Translations under genes and position numbers: made by a program
Notes under the pieces: generated by a model
The model's database searches: none
What the model was told of the DNA's origin: nothing
The model's input: only the letters and a program-made list of their open reading frames with translations
Shown here: one piece after another, positions 11,761-18,371 of the stretch
Position numbering within the stretch: the first letter of the stretch is position 1
Layout of the letters: every line of letters begins with the position of its first letter
Source: Acanthaster planci
Lineage: Eukaryota > Echinodermata > Asteroidea > Valvatida > Acanthasteridae
DNA: 18,371 nucleotides
Direction: 5' to 3'
NCBI RefSeq assembly: GCF_001949145.1
Contig: NW_019091633.1
Coordinates: forward strand, 7,984-26,354

Positions 11761-12180
11761 TCAGGTGCAAATTGAGGTGGGAACAAAGGACTTTAGGAAT
11801 CTCGAGGTTCGGGAGGGCAATGATCTGAATCGTTTTCCAGATTGTATAATTTGGTAACAGTCGAAGAGTGGGTGCGAATCGTTACATAGGATTTCCTTTA
11901 CTTTCTCTAATATTTTGGTCATACATGCTTCATTTAGTTGTCTGTGTTCACTGATCATTTTGCTGGCTTACTTTGCAATTCTTTCTAGTTTCTCTTTATC
12001 TTCCGTCCTAGATGCTGTATACCAAACAATAATATTCAATAAAAGAGTACTCTCGACTATCGCCTTGTAAAAGAGGCTGAGAACTGGTCTTGCAGCTTGG
12101 CTGCTCTCAGTCTTCAAAAAAATACATTCTAGTCTGAGATTTTTAAAATGTTGCCTTTGTGTGGAAAATCTAATCAAGTT
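11761..12180 (-). pseudogene. 3' end of a second LINE ORF2, one internal stop
   Basis: A minus-strand frame of about 138 codons runs from about 12177 to a TGA at 11763-11761, interrupted only by a single in-frame TAA near 11968. It carries the features seen after the reverse transcriptase in Rex1/CR1/L2-like LINEs: LSFYKAIVES-type sequence (here LSLFYKAIVES), an aromatic VWY, a KEKLERIAK helix, SHPL, and a final GKRFRSLPSRTSRF segment close to the stop. The finger and palm domains are absent, so it is the usual 5'-truncated insertion or a broken remainder. The single stop in 138 codons suggests it is younger or less decayed than the LINE at 5.6-8.7 kb. Its C-terminus is unlike that element, so the two belong to different lineages. 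Its upstream edge meets Gypsy sequence at about 12180-12240. Confidence 0.78.
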
Positions 12181-12259
12181 TATTTGCTATATGAGCTGTT
12201 GAGATGTCAAGTAGTTAGTCGTTGTGTGCTTGCCTGGAGTGTTGTCATTGTCAAAAGTT

Positions 12260-13230
12260 TTCCCAGGCCAGTGAATAACCCGGGAAATTCTACTCGGAAG
12301 TTGGGAGCTGAGCTTTGTTTCACCTCGTTGACTCTTGCCACGATGAATAGGTCGATATATGCTCATTGGCTGAGTAATGAAGATCTCCGGTTCTGGATGC
12401 CGTAGAGTCGCTCGGTGATCTCCTTCTGGCAATACTGCAGCTTTGCAGTCAGCATACCAGTCACTGGAAGTGGTTTTTTTTTTCTGGCAGTTGTCACCAC
12501 TGCGTCTTTATCTGGGCAGTGTAGGCGGGAGTGGCGTTGTCTGTCACACCATTTGCATGTTCCGTAGAGGAATTTTGTCCGGGTTGTTGTGACTGCTGGG
12601 CGTGGCTTTTGAGCTTTTGGTTGCAGGGTTTAGGCTGAGCAGGTTTGCGTTTGTTGACCCAATCAACACTAGTTGGTGTTCTGTCACCCCTCACTATGTC
12701 ACAATTTTCCTTTTAGGCTTAGCCTGGCGATATAGTTGGACTGTTTTGTCAAGTGGCAGTTCCACTTTTAACTGCAAGGTGTTAGACAGTTATCATTTAA
12801 CACTCCCCCAACTATTTTGTCCCTGATGAGACTTTCCCTGAGCTCCCCATATTAGCAGTTGCCAGCTAATCTGTGTAGATCTTGAAGGCATCCATTGGCT
12901 CGCCCAGCAGTTGTTTACATTTGTTAAACCGAGCCCTCTCCACAATCACATTTCGCCTGCCTTCGTAATACTCATTTAGGGCCTTCTTGACCATACGTTG
13001 CTGATTTCTTGTTGATTTTGAGGGTAATCAGAGTATCATCAGCACAATCACCCATAGAATATAGGAGTGTGCTCACCTGCTTCTGCTCTGGCTTTGCATT
13101 GAGTCTGGAGGCGATCAACTATTGTTCAAAACGCTTGATCCATTTAGGCCACAATTCACACTGGTTTGGCCCATTTCCACCTTCAAACTTTCTTGGCAGG
13201 GGAAGCTGAGTCATTAGTTGCATAGTCATG
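12260..13230 (-). pseudogene. Gypsy gag-pol remnant with zinc knuckle
   Basis: Gag normally forms the particle shell and binds the element's RNA. The frame begins at an ATG at about 13230 and runs through LPLPRKFEGGNG and PKWIKRFEQ, with a stop just after it. It continues through VSTLLYSMGDCADDTL and, after a frameshift near 12985, NVIVERARF. Further shifts and stops lead to LIRDKIVGGVL at about 12825-12793. This is the capsid-like layout of metazoan Ty3/Gypsy gag. A zinc knuckle C-x2-C-x4-H-x4-C is intact at 12557-12516. The same frame passes a run of ten A and enters PLPVTGML, which resembles the later part of the aspartic protease. It then reaches FPGLFTGLGKL (about 12290-12258), a linker typical of the start of pol. 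The protease catalytic D-[ST]-G motif is not present between them, implying an internal deletion. Confidence 0.8.
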
Positions 13231-13249
13231 ATGTGGGTTTGTGTTTAGA

Positions 13250-13261
13250 CTGCTGCCACCA
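13250..13261 (-). other. Primer-binding site of the Gypsy element
   Basis: Directly after a probable LTR end (minus strand ...ATTACA, ending at 13262) lies TGGTGGCAGCAG. It starts with TGG, which pairs with the CCA end of a tRNA. Position, sequence and distance to the gag start (about 20-25 bases) all fit a minus-strand primer-binding site. I cannot tell which tRNA is used. Confidence 0.7.
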
Positions 13262-13566
13262 TGTAATATTTGGGTAGAATTGATAGAAATCATGGAGAGG
13301 ATGTTTACTATGTAACTACTTTATTCAAAATGCCTACTTCCGTGTACGCTTTCCATGTGCTTACAATTGTAGTCAAGTGAGGCGCTATAACGGATATATG
13401 GTCAAGGAACATTTCTACAAGAAGTGCGCATAAACTTTAGTGATCATGCAGGAAAAAAATATGCGTCCCTCAGGTGTTCAAAACATCACATTCCACATCA
13501 CAGCAGTCAACAATTGTTAAATGTTAATCAGATAAAATTTACGTACTCCGGACTGACCGTGTAACA
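13262..13566 (-). repeat. Probable 5' LTR of the Gypsy element
   Basis: On the minus strand the stretch just before the primer-binding site ends in CA and contains LTR signals in the expected order: a TATA-like CATATATCC at 13400-13392, then AATAAA at 13325-13320, then about 55 bases to the LTR end. The promoter and polyadenylation signal are thus about 70 bases apart. The outer boundary is tentative. A minus-strand TGTTACACGG starting at 13566 would give TG...CA ends and a length of about 305 bp, but no second LTR is available to confirm it. Confidence 0.55.
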
Positions 13567-13609
13567 GCAGTGGGAGTACCCAAATTCATCTGAAATGTGT
13601 TTCAAGTGC

Positions 13610-13998
13610 ATTTAATATCATGTTTTCTTTATTAAAATTAAATATATTCTGACTGAATGTGCAACATTCCCTTACAATGGGTATTCAGGTGCACTATTGT
13701 CATGAATGTGTGGTTAGGTGCATGGGACTTATATGTTCAATATCATTGGGAAGACAACCTCAAAAGTTTTCTCTTGTATGCTTTCCTCGGGCATGGTGCT
13801 TGTGGTTTGGGTCTGGTTGCCCATAGTTCAGGTCTGGTGTGCCCATTAAATGCTATAATTTAGGAACCTGAGCTTGCATTCAATTTATGACCTTAAACTG
13901 GATTGCCATTATGATCAGTGTCTGGTATGCAATAAAGCCTTCCTTGGCCGCCGCATCAGCTTAAAAAGAAGAACAGCTTGCCTTTAGCTCATTTGAGT
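13610..13998 (-). CDS. Possible last exon of the acidic host gene
   Basis: A strong-looking splice acceptor, a pyrimidine-rich tract ending ATCATACTCAG, ends at 13999 on the minus strand. Joined in phase 0 to the exon ending at 14332 it adds only Thr-Gln-Met-Ser before a TAA at 13986-13984. The rest would be a 3' untranslated region with AATAAA at 13633-13628. The tract and phase support it. The very short coding part makes it uncertain, and another downstream exon could be the true partner. The proposed UTR end lies close to the Gypsy LTR at 13566. Confidence 0.25.
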
Positions 13999-14331
13999 CT
14001 GAGTATGATTGATAGATAAAACCAGAAAGAAAGGCAAACAGTGATGTATTCATTTGAAATTAAATAAAAAAAAATTTGCCAAACTTCCTCTCAATGAAAA
14101 TGCACATACTGTGCATCAAAATAAAATGCACAAGCAAGTGTACATGAACAGGGACTTAATGATCTAATGTTTTTAGTCTGCCTTGTTATATGTTTGTGGA
14201 GTGCATGTAAAACAGCGATATTAGTGAAACCATACAAAACACTGAAAACTACTAGAAAATAATCTATGTATTGATTTGAGAGATTTGTTAAATAGGCATT
14301 GCAAATGAAGTTCTGTCAAAAAAAAAGTTAC

Positions 14332-14492
14332 CTCTTGCTCATCATCCCAGTCCCAATCTGACCCTGATCCGTCTTGGTTGTTACGTTCTGCATATATTTC
14401 ATGTTCCTCAGTGCCTACATGTGCTGGCCATGGCATCTGTCCACTTCCACCACTCACACTCAATGACAAGGACTCTGCAGCTTGGTTTTCCC
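14332..14492 (-). CDS. Host-gene exon with acidic Trp-rich end
   Basis: On the minus strand an acceptor GCATTAG is followed by 161 bases that remain open and then a donor GAG|GTAACT at 14332/14331. The translation includes ENQAAESLSLSVSGGSG, MPWPAHVGTEEHEIYAERN and, at the end, DGSGSDWDWDDEQE. The composition is Ser/Gly-rich, then strongly acidic, suggesting an unstructured region. The exon starts in phase 1 and joins the exon ending at 15966 to give one Gly codon, keeping the frame open across both. This phase match is the main evidence that it is a real gene. I do not recognise the protein. The DWDWDD stretch resembles tryptophan-acidic peptide motifs used by kinesin light-chain cargo adaptors and also the acidic N-terminus of RIO kinase 1, but neither resemblance is enough for a name. 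Confidence 0.5.
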
Positions 14493-14689
14493 CTAATGCA
14501 TTCAACGGATACCTTGAGTTTAATAATTTATACACTTATTTTTGTCTTTTTGCATCCCATTCAATACTAACACCATTCAATACACTATTAAAGAGAATGG
14601 TCACTTGTCTTTAACATCACCATAGTAAAGTCCAGCTACATGTAAACCATGTGTACGAGCACTATACGTGCTATATCAAACCACATAAA

Positions 14690-14725
14690 AGGCCTTGACC
14701 TAACAGAATAGTTAGGCCAAGGCCT
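14690..14725. repeat. 15-bp stem, 6-base loop hairpin
   Basis: AGGCCTTGACCTAAC (14690-14704) and GTTAGGCCAAGGCCT (14711-14725) are inverted copies with a single mismatch around a loop AGAATA. A T-run follows shortly after on the plus strand. The hairpin lies in the putative intron between the two acidic exons. It may be a remnant of a small transposon or an RNA hairpin; nothing decides between these. Confidence 0.85.
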
Positions 14726-15209
14726 GTAGTTTTTTAAGTATGTAAATTCCTAATGTTCTTTTTAATGGAATGGTAGGAGTTAAATTCAATAACTTGACCA
14801 AACTGGTTGCTTTGGTATTTCAGTCAAAAGAATGTTGGACACCACGACACAAAGTGGGACACTGTCCATGATAGAGGTCTAAATCTTGTGTATATTTAAA
14901 CCCTTTACAACGAAACAGTGTTTTAAAAAGCTTTTGTACATGTACTTTTGTTCCCTTTTTGGTACTGCTGAATACATTTTGGTCACTGAAAAGTTAAACA
15001 AATACCTAAAAAATCATTTATTTTTTCTCATGAAGAAAAAGATCTCTCATAATTATCCTGTAATTGATAGTGAATGCACTATTGGATGAACAGAAACGGA
15101 CAACATAAAGTGCATAATAATAACATGTACAATGGGATATTGGCTGCCAGGAAAGCCAGAGTCAGCAGTGCTCCTTGAGGCTTAAACATTACTTCATAAT
15201 AAGTGCAGA

Positions 15210-15567
15210 CAACAAGCCTTTTGCGAGTTAAATTTGAATAAAATCTGGTATACTGAGTTATCTAACTGCACAAAAACATAACAATTTGAATTTCCCAGAC
15301 TAAAGACACTATTGCTAAACCTTGTGATTTGGGGCAAGCTTTTGCATAGTGGCCACCATCTCTGAAATGGGCTGGTTCCTTTGTTATCAAGTGCAAACAG
15401 TGTATTAATGCTGCAAAGCATCTCTTATGTAACTAAGCAAAAACTTGCCCCCATCACGAGCTATAGCAACTGTCTCTTTAGTATGGAGAATTTAAATTAT
15501 GTCTATGTGAACTTAAAGAACTCAGTGTACCAGATTTATTCAAATTTATCTTGCAAAAGGCTTGTTG
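15210..15567. repeat. Foldback element with ~140-bp inverted arms
   Basis: The left arm (about 15210-15350) and right arm (about 15431-15567) are inverted copies, about 80 percent identical by eye with a few small gaps, around an 80-base centre. Matching blocks include CAACAAGCCTTTTGC at the outer edges, TAAATTTGAATAAA, ACTGAGTT, ACTAAAG and GGGGCAAG near the loop. The two arms even translate into similar peptides on opposite strands (a shared NSVYQI), which is how the repeat shows itself. It sits in the putative intron of the acidic gene. It could be a MITE with long terminal inverted repeats, or an inverted duplication. If transcribed it would form a long imperfect double-stranded RNA hairpin. 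No clear target-site duplication was identified. Confidence 0.88.
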
Positions 15568-15965
15568 GCAACCTCATGTGATAAACTCTTGTCATGTACA
15601 TGCATTTCTTCACTGTGTATTGAACTGTTCCATCTCGCTGAGTAAAGGTTGTTGGTGACTCTCACTGAAGTTATATAAAACAAAATTTACTGCTTTAGTA
15701 AAAAGTCTGAAAGCAATGTTTTCAATATAATATGGCAAGGGTGGCAGATTATGTTTACAATACATTTTGCTGTGCCTATGTCAGCATATGGAACAACTAA
15801 GATAGAATTCAAAGGGCACTACATCAAATTACAGTGATTAAAATAGCGTGAATAAAAATCATGTAACATGATATTGAAATGTGTCTGTATTGTATATACA
15901 CACTAGATATAGCACAGAATCTGCCTGGAGGTTTGATACTGAAAGTAATACCTGTGAATACCTAC

Positions 15966-16110
15966 CATGATTTTCTTCTGCATCTTCATCAGAAGAGTCC
16001 CCATTATCAGCTTGGATGGCAGCAATGTTGTTAGACAAGTAAATCAGAATTTTTGTATCCATATCCTCACTGCTCTTGTAGGTATTATTGTCCAAATTAA
16101 CAGTCCCCAT
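15966..16110 (-). CDS. Host-gene exon, possible first coding exon
   Basis: The exon starts with ATG at 16110-16108 on the minus strand and has 48 codons plus one base before a donor CATG|GTAGGT (15966/15965). An in-frame TAG precedes the ATG directly, so if transcription runs through, this is the start codon. The same TAG gives an AG acceptor, so it could instead be an internal exon. The protein part begins MGTVNLDNN, has a short hydrophobic run ILIYLSNNIAAI, and ends in the acidic GDSSDEDAEENH. The leftover G combines with GG of the exon at 14492 to encode Gly. Two other GT sites downstream (after GGTAG and after TTCACAG) are alternative donors. The function is unknown; the acidic character fits the next exon. 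Confidence 0.48.
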
Positions 16111-16481
16111 CTATTATATAAATGAATGGATCAATCAGTTATTACTAATTATTATTACCAAGGACTTGTATGTAAAACAAGCAACAAAAAATTAAAAAGC
16201 AAAAGGAGGGAGCGAATAATTGAGCAAATGACGGAAATAAACAATGTGTTACAAAGTGTGTATTTTTATCAACACCACGTACCTACTTTTGGCTTGGAAG
16301 TGGCCATTCATCATCTCTTATGCATTTTGTAAGTAACTGTGTTACTTGACTTTTTGTGATGTGTGGAAATAAAAGAAAAAACAAACAAACCTGGAAGAAA
16401 CTCCCTTTACATGACTGTAAAATAATGACAGGGAGAAGCTGGTGATCAGTACTAGAGAGCACTCATCCGAACAATGTCTAC

Positions 16482-16711
16482 CTGTGTATATTTCCCAAGC
16501 TTTTTGAAATGTACTGCTCAACTGTGATCCACTGCAGTACACCCTCTGCAGTACATTGTACAGTGGTGTCCCAGAGTGACACTCAGATGTCACATGCCTT
16601 GTAGTGTTTTGTCCAGGCTGGGCCAATTTGTGCATCAGTGTGGTTGGCATGTGCCTCAATCGCGTCTTGAAACGGAACACAAAAAACGGTCTCACCCAGT
16701 AGTGTGAGATT
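16482..16711 (-). CDS. Ambiguous exon candidate
   Basis: On the minus strand an acceptor CTACAG (ending 16712) is followed by 230 bases to a good donor, ACACAG|GTAGAC (16482/16481). One frame is open throughout, beginning ISHYWVRPFF and ending AFQKAWEIYTG-like (here FQKAWEIYTG). A second frame also reads like protein (LLGETVFCVPFQDAIEAH) but has a TGA at 16585-16583. I cannot tell which, if either, is real. Neither frame joins directly in phase to the ATG frame of the exon at 16110 through the AG just before it. It might be a separate gene, a 5' untranslated exon, or a transposon piece. Confidence 0.22.
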
Positions 16712-16720
16712 CTGTAGTCT

Positions 16721-17537
16721 CTTCACTCACTTGTATGAAATGTATTATGCATTCAGGGCTATTGCCTGATGCAAGTAAGTTGCTAACATTTGCTGAAGAT
16801 CCTAACTAGGCATCAAGTTTCTTCACATCGGTATTTCTGGAATTGTGCAATATCTATAACCCCATTAAAATGCTGGAAGTGTTGTCAAAGAAGGCCAAGT
16901 GGATGACAGAGGAATGTCTTCAACTATGACAAAGTGCCATATAAGCCCAACATCTTGCCAACACAACTCACGATGAGGATCAAATGTTGGGTAGAAGCAA
17001 GATGACCTTTTGATTCCTTGATTGAAATGGTTTTGATATTTGGAAGTTGACAAGGATTATACCCAACTTAAGTTTAATTTTAGCCCAGTTTCTGCTGGTC
17101 ATGTAATGAACCTCCTCCAGATACCCATTGGAAAGCTTATGGTTTGGATGAAATTAAGAGGGTCTGTCACAATGCATGTATTTTGCAAGGTTTGAAGAAT
17201 CTTACTGTATTAGATATAGGCTCACAGTCCTATGTGCACTTCCCTAGATAGCTGACACACTTCCGAGCAGATGTTTTTTTTTACACTCATCCCAACTCTT
17301 TATGCATAAGGTGGGATCACAAGCATGTACCTTTTCATGGTTACAGGAAGAATGCTGTAAAATCTGCACTGCTATATTCATGGTTCCAGAAAGCTGCCAC
17401 AGATCCCCACAAATCTGCATCAGTTTGCATTCAATTGCCCCCCTCCCTTTCTTGCAGCTATGACAGTTTGAAAATTGAAGGTTTCACAAAAGGTGGATTC
17501 TGAAGAGGATTCTAGCACTACTTATTCATAAATTGGG
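16721..17537. other. No gene supported
   Basis: The minus strand has a short open stretch at 17053-16865 with a GTGAGT inside it, but no matching acceptor or motif that I can defend. A run of eight T lies at 17275-17282. If the CCAAT boxes just downstream form a minus-strand promoter, this stretch would hold the transcription start and 5' untranslated region of the acidic gene. Confidence 0.35.
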
Positions 17538-17596
17538 CCAATCAGAGTTACTGTGCACTAACTGGTAGCCAATCACAGTCCATTGTTTTAGCCAAT
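17538..17596 (+). promoter_or_regulatory. Three same-strand CCAATCA boxes
   Basis: CCAATCA occurs at 17538, 17569 and 17592, each preceded by G (GCCAATCA), with start-to-start distances of 31 and 23 bases. CCAAT is the core site of NF-Y, and NF-Y promoters often have two or three boxes at about this spacing. The first box is also mirrored by ATTGG just before it (17533-17537). No TATA box or start site was identified. NF-Y boxes work in either orientation, so the cluster could serve the minus-strand gene to the left or a plus-strand gene beyond the window. Confidence 0.45.
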
Positions 17597-18371
17597 CAGG
17601 CAAGGGGTCAGATTACTTCTGTCAGGCAATGCTAGTTTTGGAGGAAAATTCTTATGTGAGGATCATTCTGTCACAGCTTGTTGGGCAAGCTGGGTCAATT
17701 TGCCTACCACCACCCCAGCACCTGCCTTTTTGAAGAATATTTGGTTTGAGTGGCATTTTTTAACAGGATTCAAAGATAGCCACTTCCTAATACATACAAG
17801 ATGTGACATGCATCTTTACTGTTATGATACATTGTACATGTGTGTACCAATGAAATTATTGCTGACACTGATGTTTGCCATAATACACTGTAATTTGTAA
17901 GGGGTCAGCCATACCCTCTTATGTACCCAAGGGGGTGGGGTGCTGTATGTTCCATATCACAACCAGCGCTGACCCTAAAAGGTTGGATGGATCATTCTAT
18001 TATTCCATGATTGTTCCTGGGGCCTGGGAGCCCATTGATTTGTGATTGGCATGTAAGCCAAATGACAATAGATGTACTGGTACATGTATGTCGGACCTGG
18101 GAGTCCTTTGTTTGTTTGATGTATGTTTTAGGGCCTACCAGCCCATATGACTGATGCCAGCTTGCCCAAAACAGATTTGGTATCTGGCAAATTAATAAAT
18201 AATAGATGCTGTGGCAAGAGTTAGGAAAATAATTTGTCTGGAAGTTTGTTCACTTTGTGAGTCCGAGTATAACCATTTTAAAAAAATGTGTGCCACATTC
18301 TTGATAGACTCCTTACATATAGTTTTCAGTGAAGTTTACAGAGTGGGACTGTATTTAACCACTACCAGCCG
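17597..18371. other. Right-hand flank, no gene seen
   Basis: Apart from the hairpin trio (18020-18144) and a TACATGTA at 18081-18088, I see no gene. GGGGTCAGC at 17901-17909 and its inverted near copy GCTGACCCT at 17970-17978 bracket a G-rich patch, which may be part of an unidentified repeat. Confidence 0.4.
18020..18144 (+). repeat. Three matching small hairpins
   Basis: Three 14-base units each form a 4-bp stem around a 6-base loop: GGGC-CTGGGA-GCCC (18020-18033), GGAC-CTGGGA-GTCC (18093-18106) and GGGC-CTACCA-GCCC (18131-18144). The second differs from the first by a paired change in both stem arms. They are separated by T- and G-rich sequence, the last two with TTTGTTTGTTTGATGTATG between them. 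They look like diverged copies of one repeat unit, but no longer unit boundary is clear. Confidence 0.5.

Larger units (their letters stand above)
12240..13566 (-). mobile_element. 5' part of a Ty3/Gypsy LTR retrotransposon, truncated
   Basis: On the minus strand the order is probable LTR, primer-binding site, broken gag with a CCHC zinc knuckle, C-terminal protease remnant, and the start of the linker that leads to the reverse transcriptase. The reverse transcriptase, RNase H, integrase and second LTR are missing, and sequence of a different LINE starts at about 12180-12240. The element is therefore a truncated, inactive relic. Gag is broken by stops and frameshifts, whereas the stretch from the knuckle to the pol linker has only one stop. 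Confidence 0.82.

Noticed and set aside
12148-12405. Plus-strand 85-codon open frame
   Set aside because: It is antisense to the Gypsy pol linker and the LINE boundary, which explain the sequence better.
16583-16585. In-frame TGA in an otherwise protein-like frame, possible selenocysteine
   Set aside because: No selenoprotein family was recognised, no SECIS-like element was found by eye, and a competing frame is open across the same stretch.
1-18371. CRISPR arrays, operons, prophage or bacterial genes
   Set aside because: There are no regularly spaced repeats, no closely packed open frames with ribosome-binding sites, and the retroelements and splice signals point to an animal genome.

Overview
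The window looks like ordinary nuclear DNA of an invertebrate animal. It is AT-rich, has no compact operon-like gene layout, carries decayed LINE and Ty3/Gypsy retroelements, and has short open stretches flanked by GT/AG splice signals. The exact 8-mer TACATGTA occurs at 11 positions. That palindrome and the mix of retroelements make me think of a cnidarian, perhaps a stony coral, but no marker gene proves this.

Layout. 1-985: non-coding DNA, then a LINE fragment on the minus strand (about 560-985, the spacer before the reverse transcriptase). 986-5562: no convincing gene, one weak tRNA-SINE-like segment (4231-4340) and a small tandem repeat (5183-5210). 5563-8700: a nearly full-length but heavily frameshifted LINE on the minus strand, with an AP-like endonuclease, a reverse transcriptase and a C-terminal segment. 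8701-11760: no supported gene; it holds a striking 34-bp near-perfect palindrome (9255-9288). 11761-12180: the 3' end of a second, different LINE coding region, minus strand. 12240-13566: the 5' part of a Ty3/Gypsy element, minus strand, with a probable LTR, tRNA primer-binding site, broken gag with a CCHC zinc knuckle, and the tail of the protease running into the pol linker. 13610-16110: the only plausible host gene, on the minus strand, with two exons (16110-15966 and 14492-14332) that join in phase and encode a short acidic protein ending in a Trp/Asp-rich stretch; a possible last exon lies at 13998. The putative large intron contains a 358-bp foldback with arms of about 140 bp (15210-15567). 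16482-18371: one ambiguous exon candidate, three same-strand CCAATCA boxes (17538-17596), and three small matching hairpins (18020-18144).

Nothing here is a clear new biological system. The retroelements are dead copies. The items most worth checking are the intronic foldback, the acidic host gene, the 34-bp palindrome, the CCAAT triplet and the hairpin trio. All coding calls were made by reading translations and motifs by eye; none was checked by a database search.
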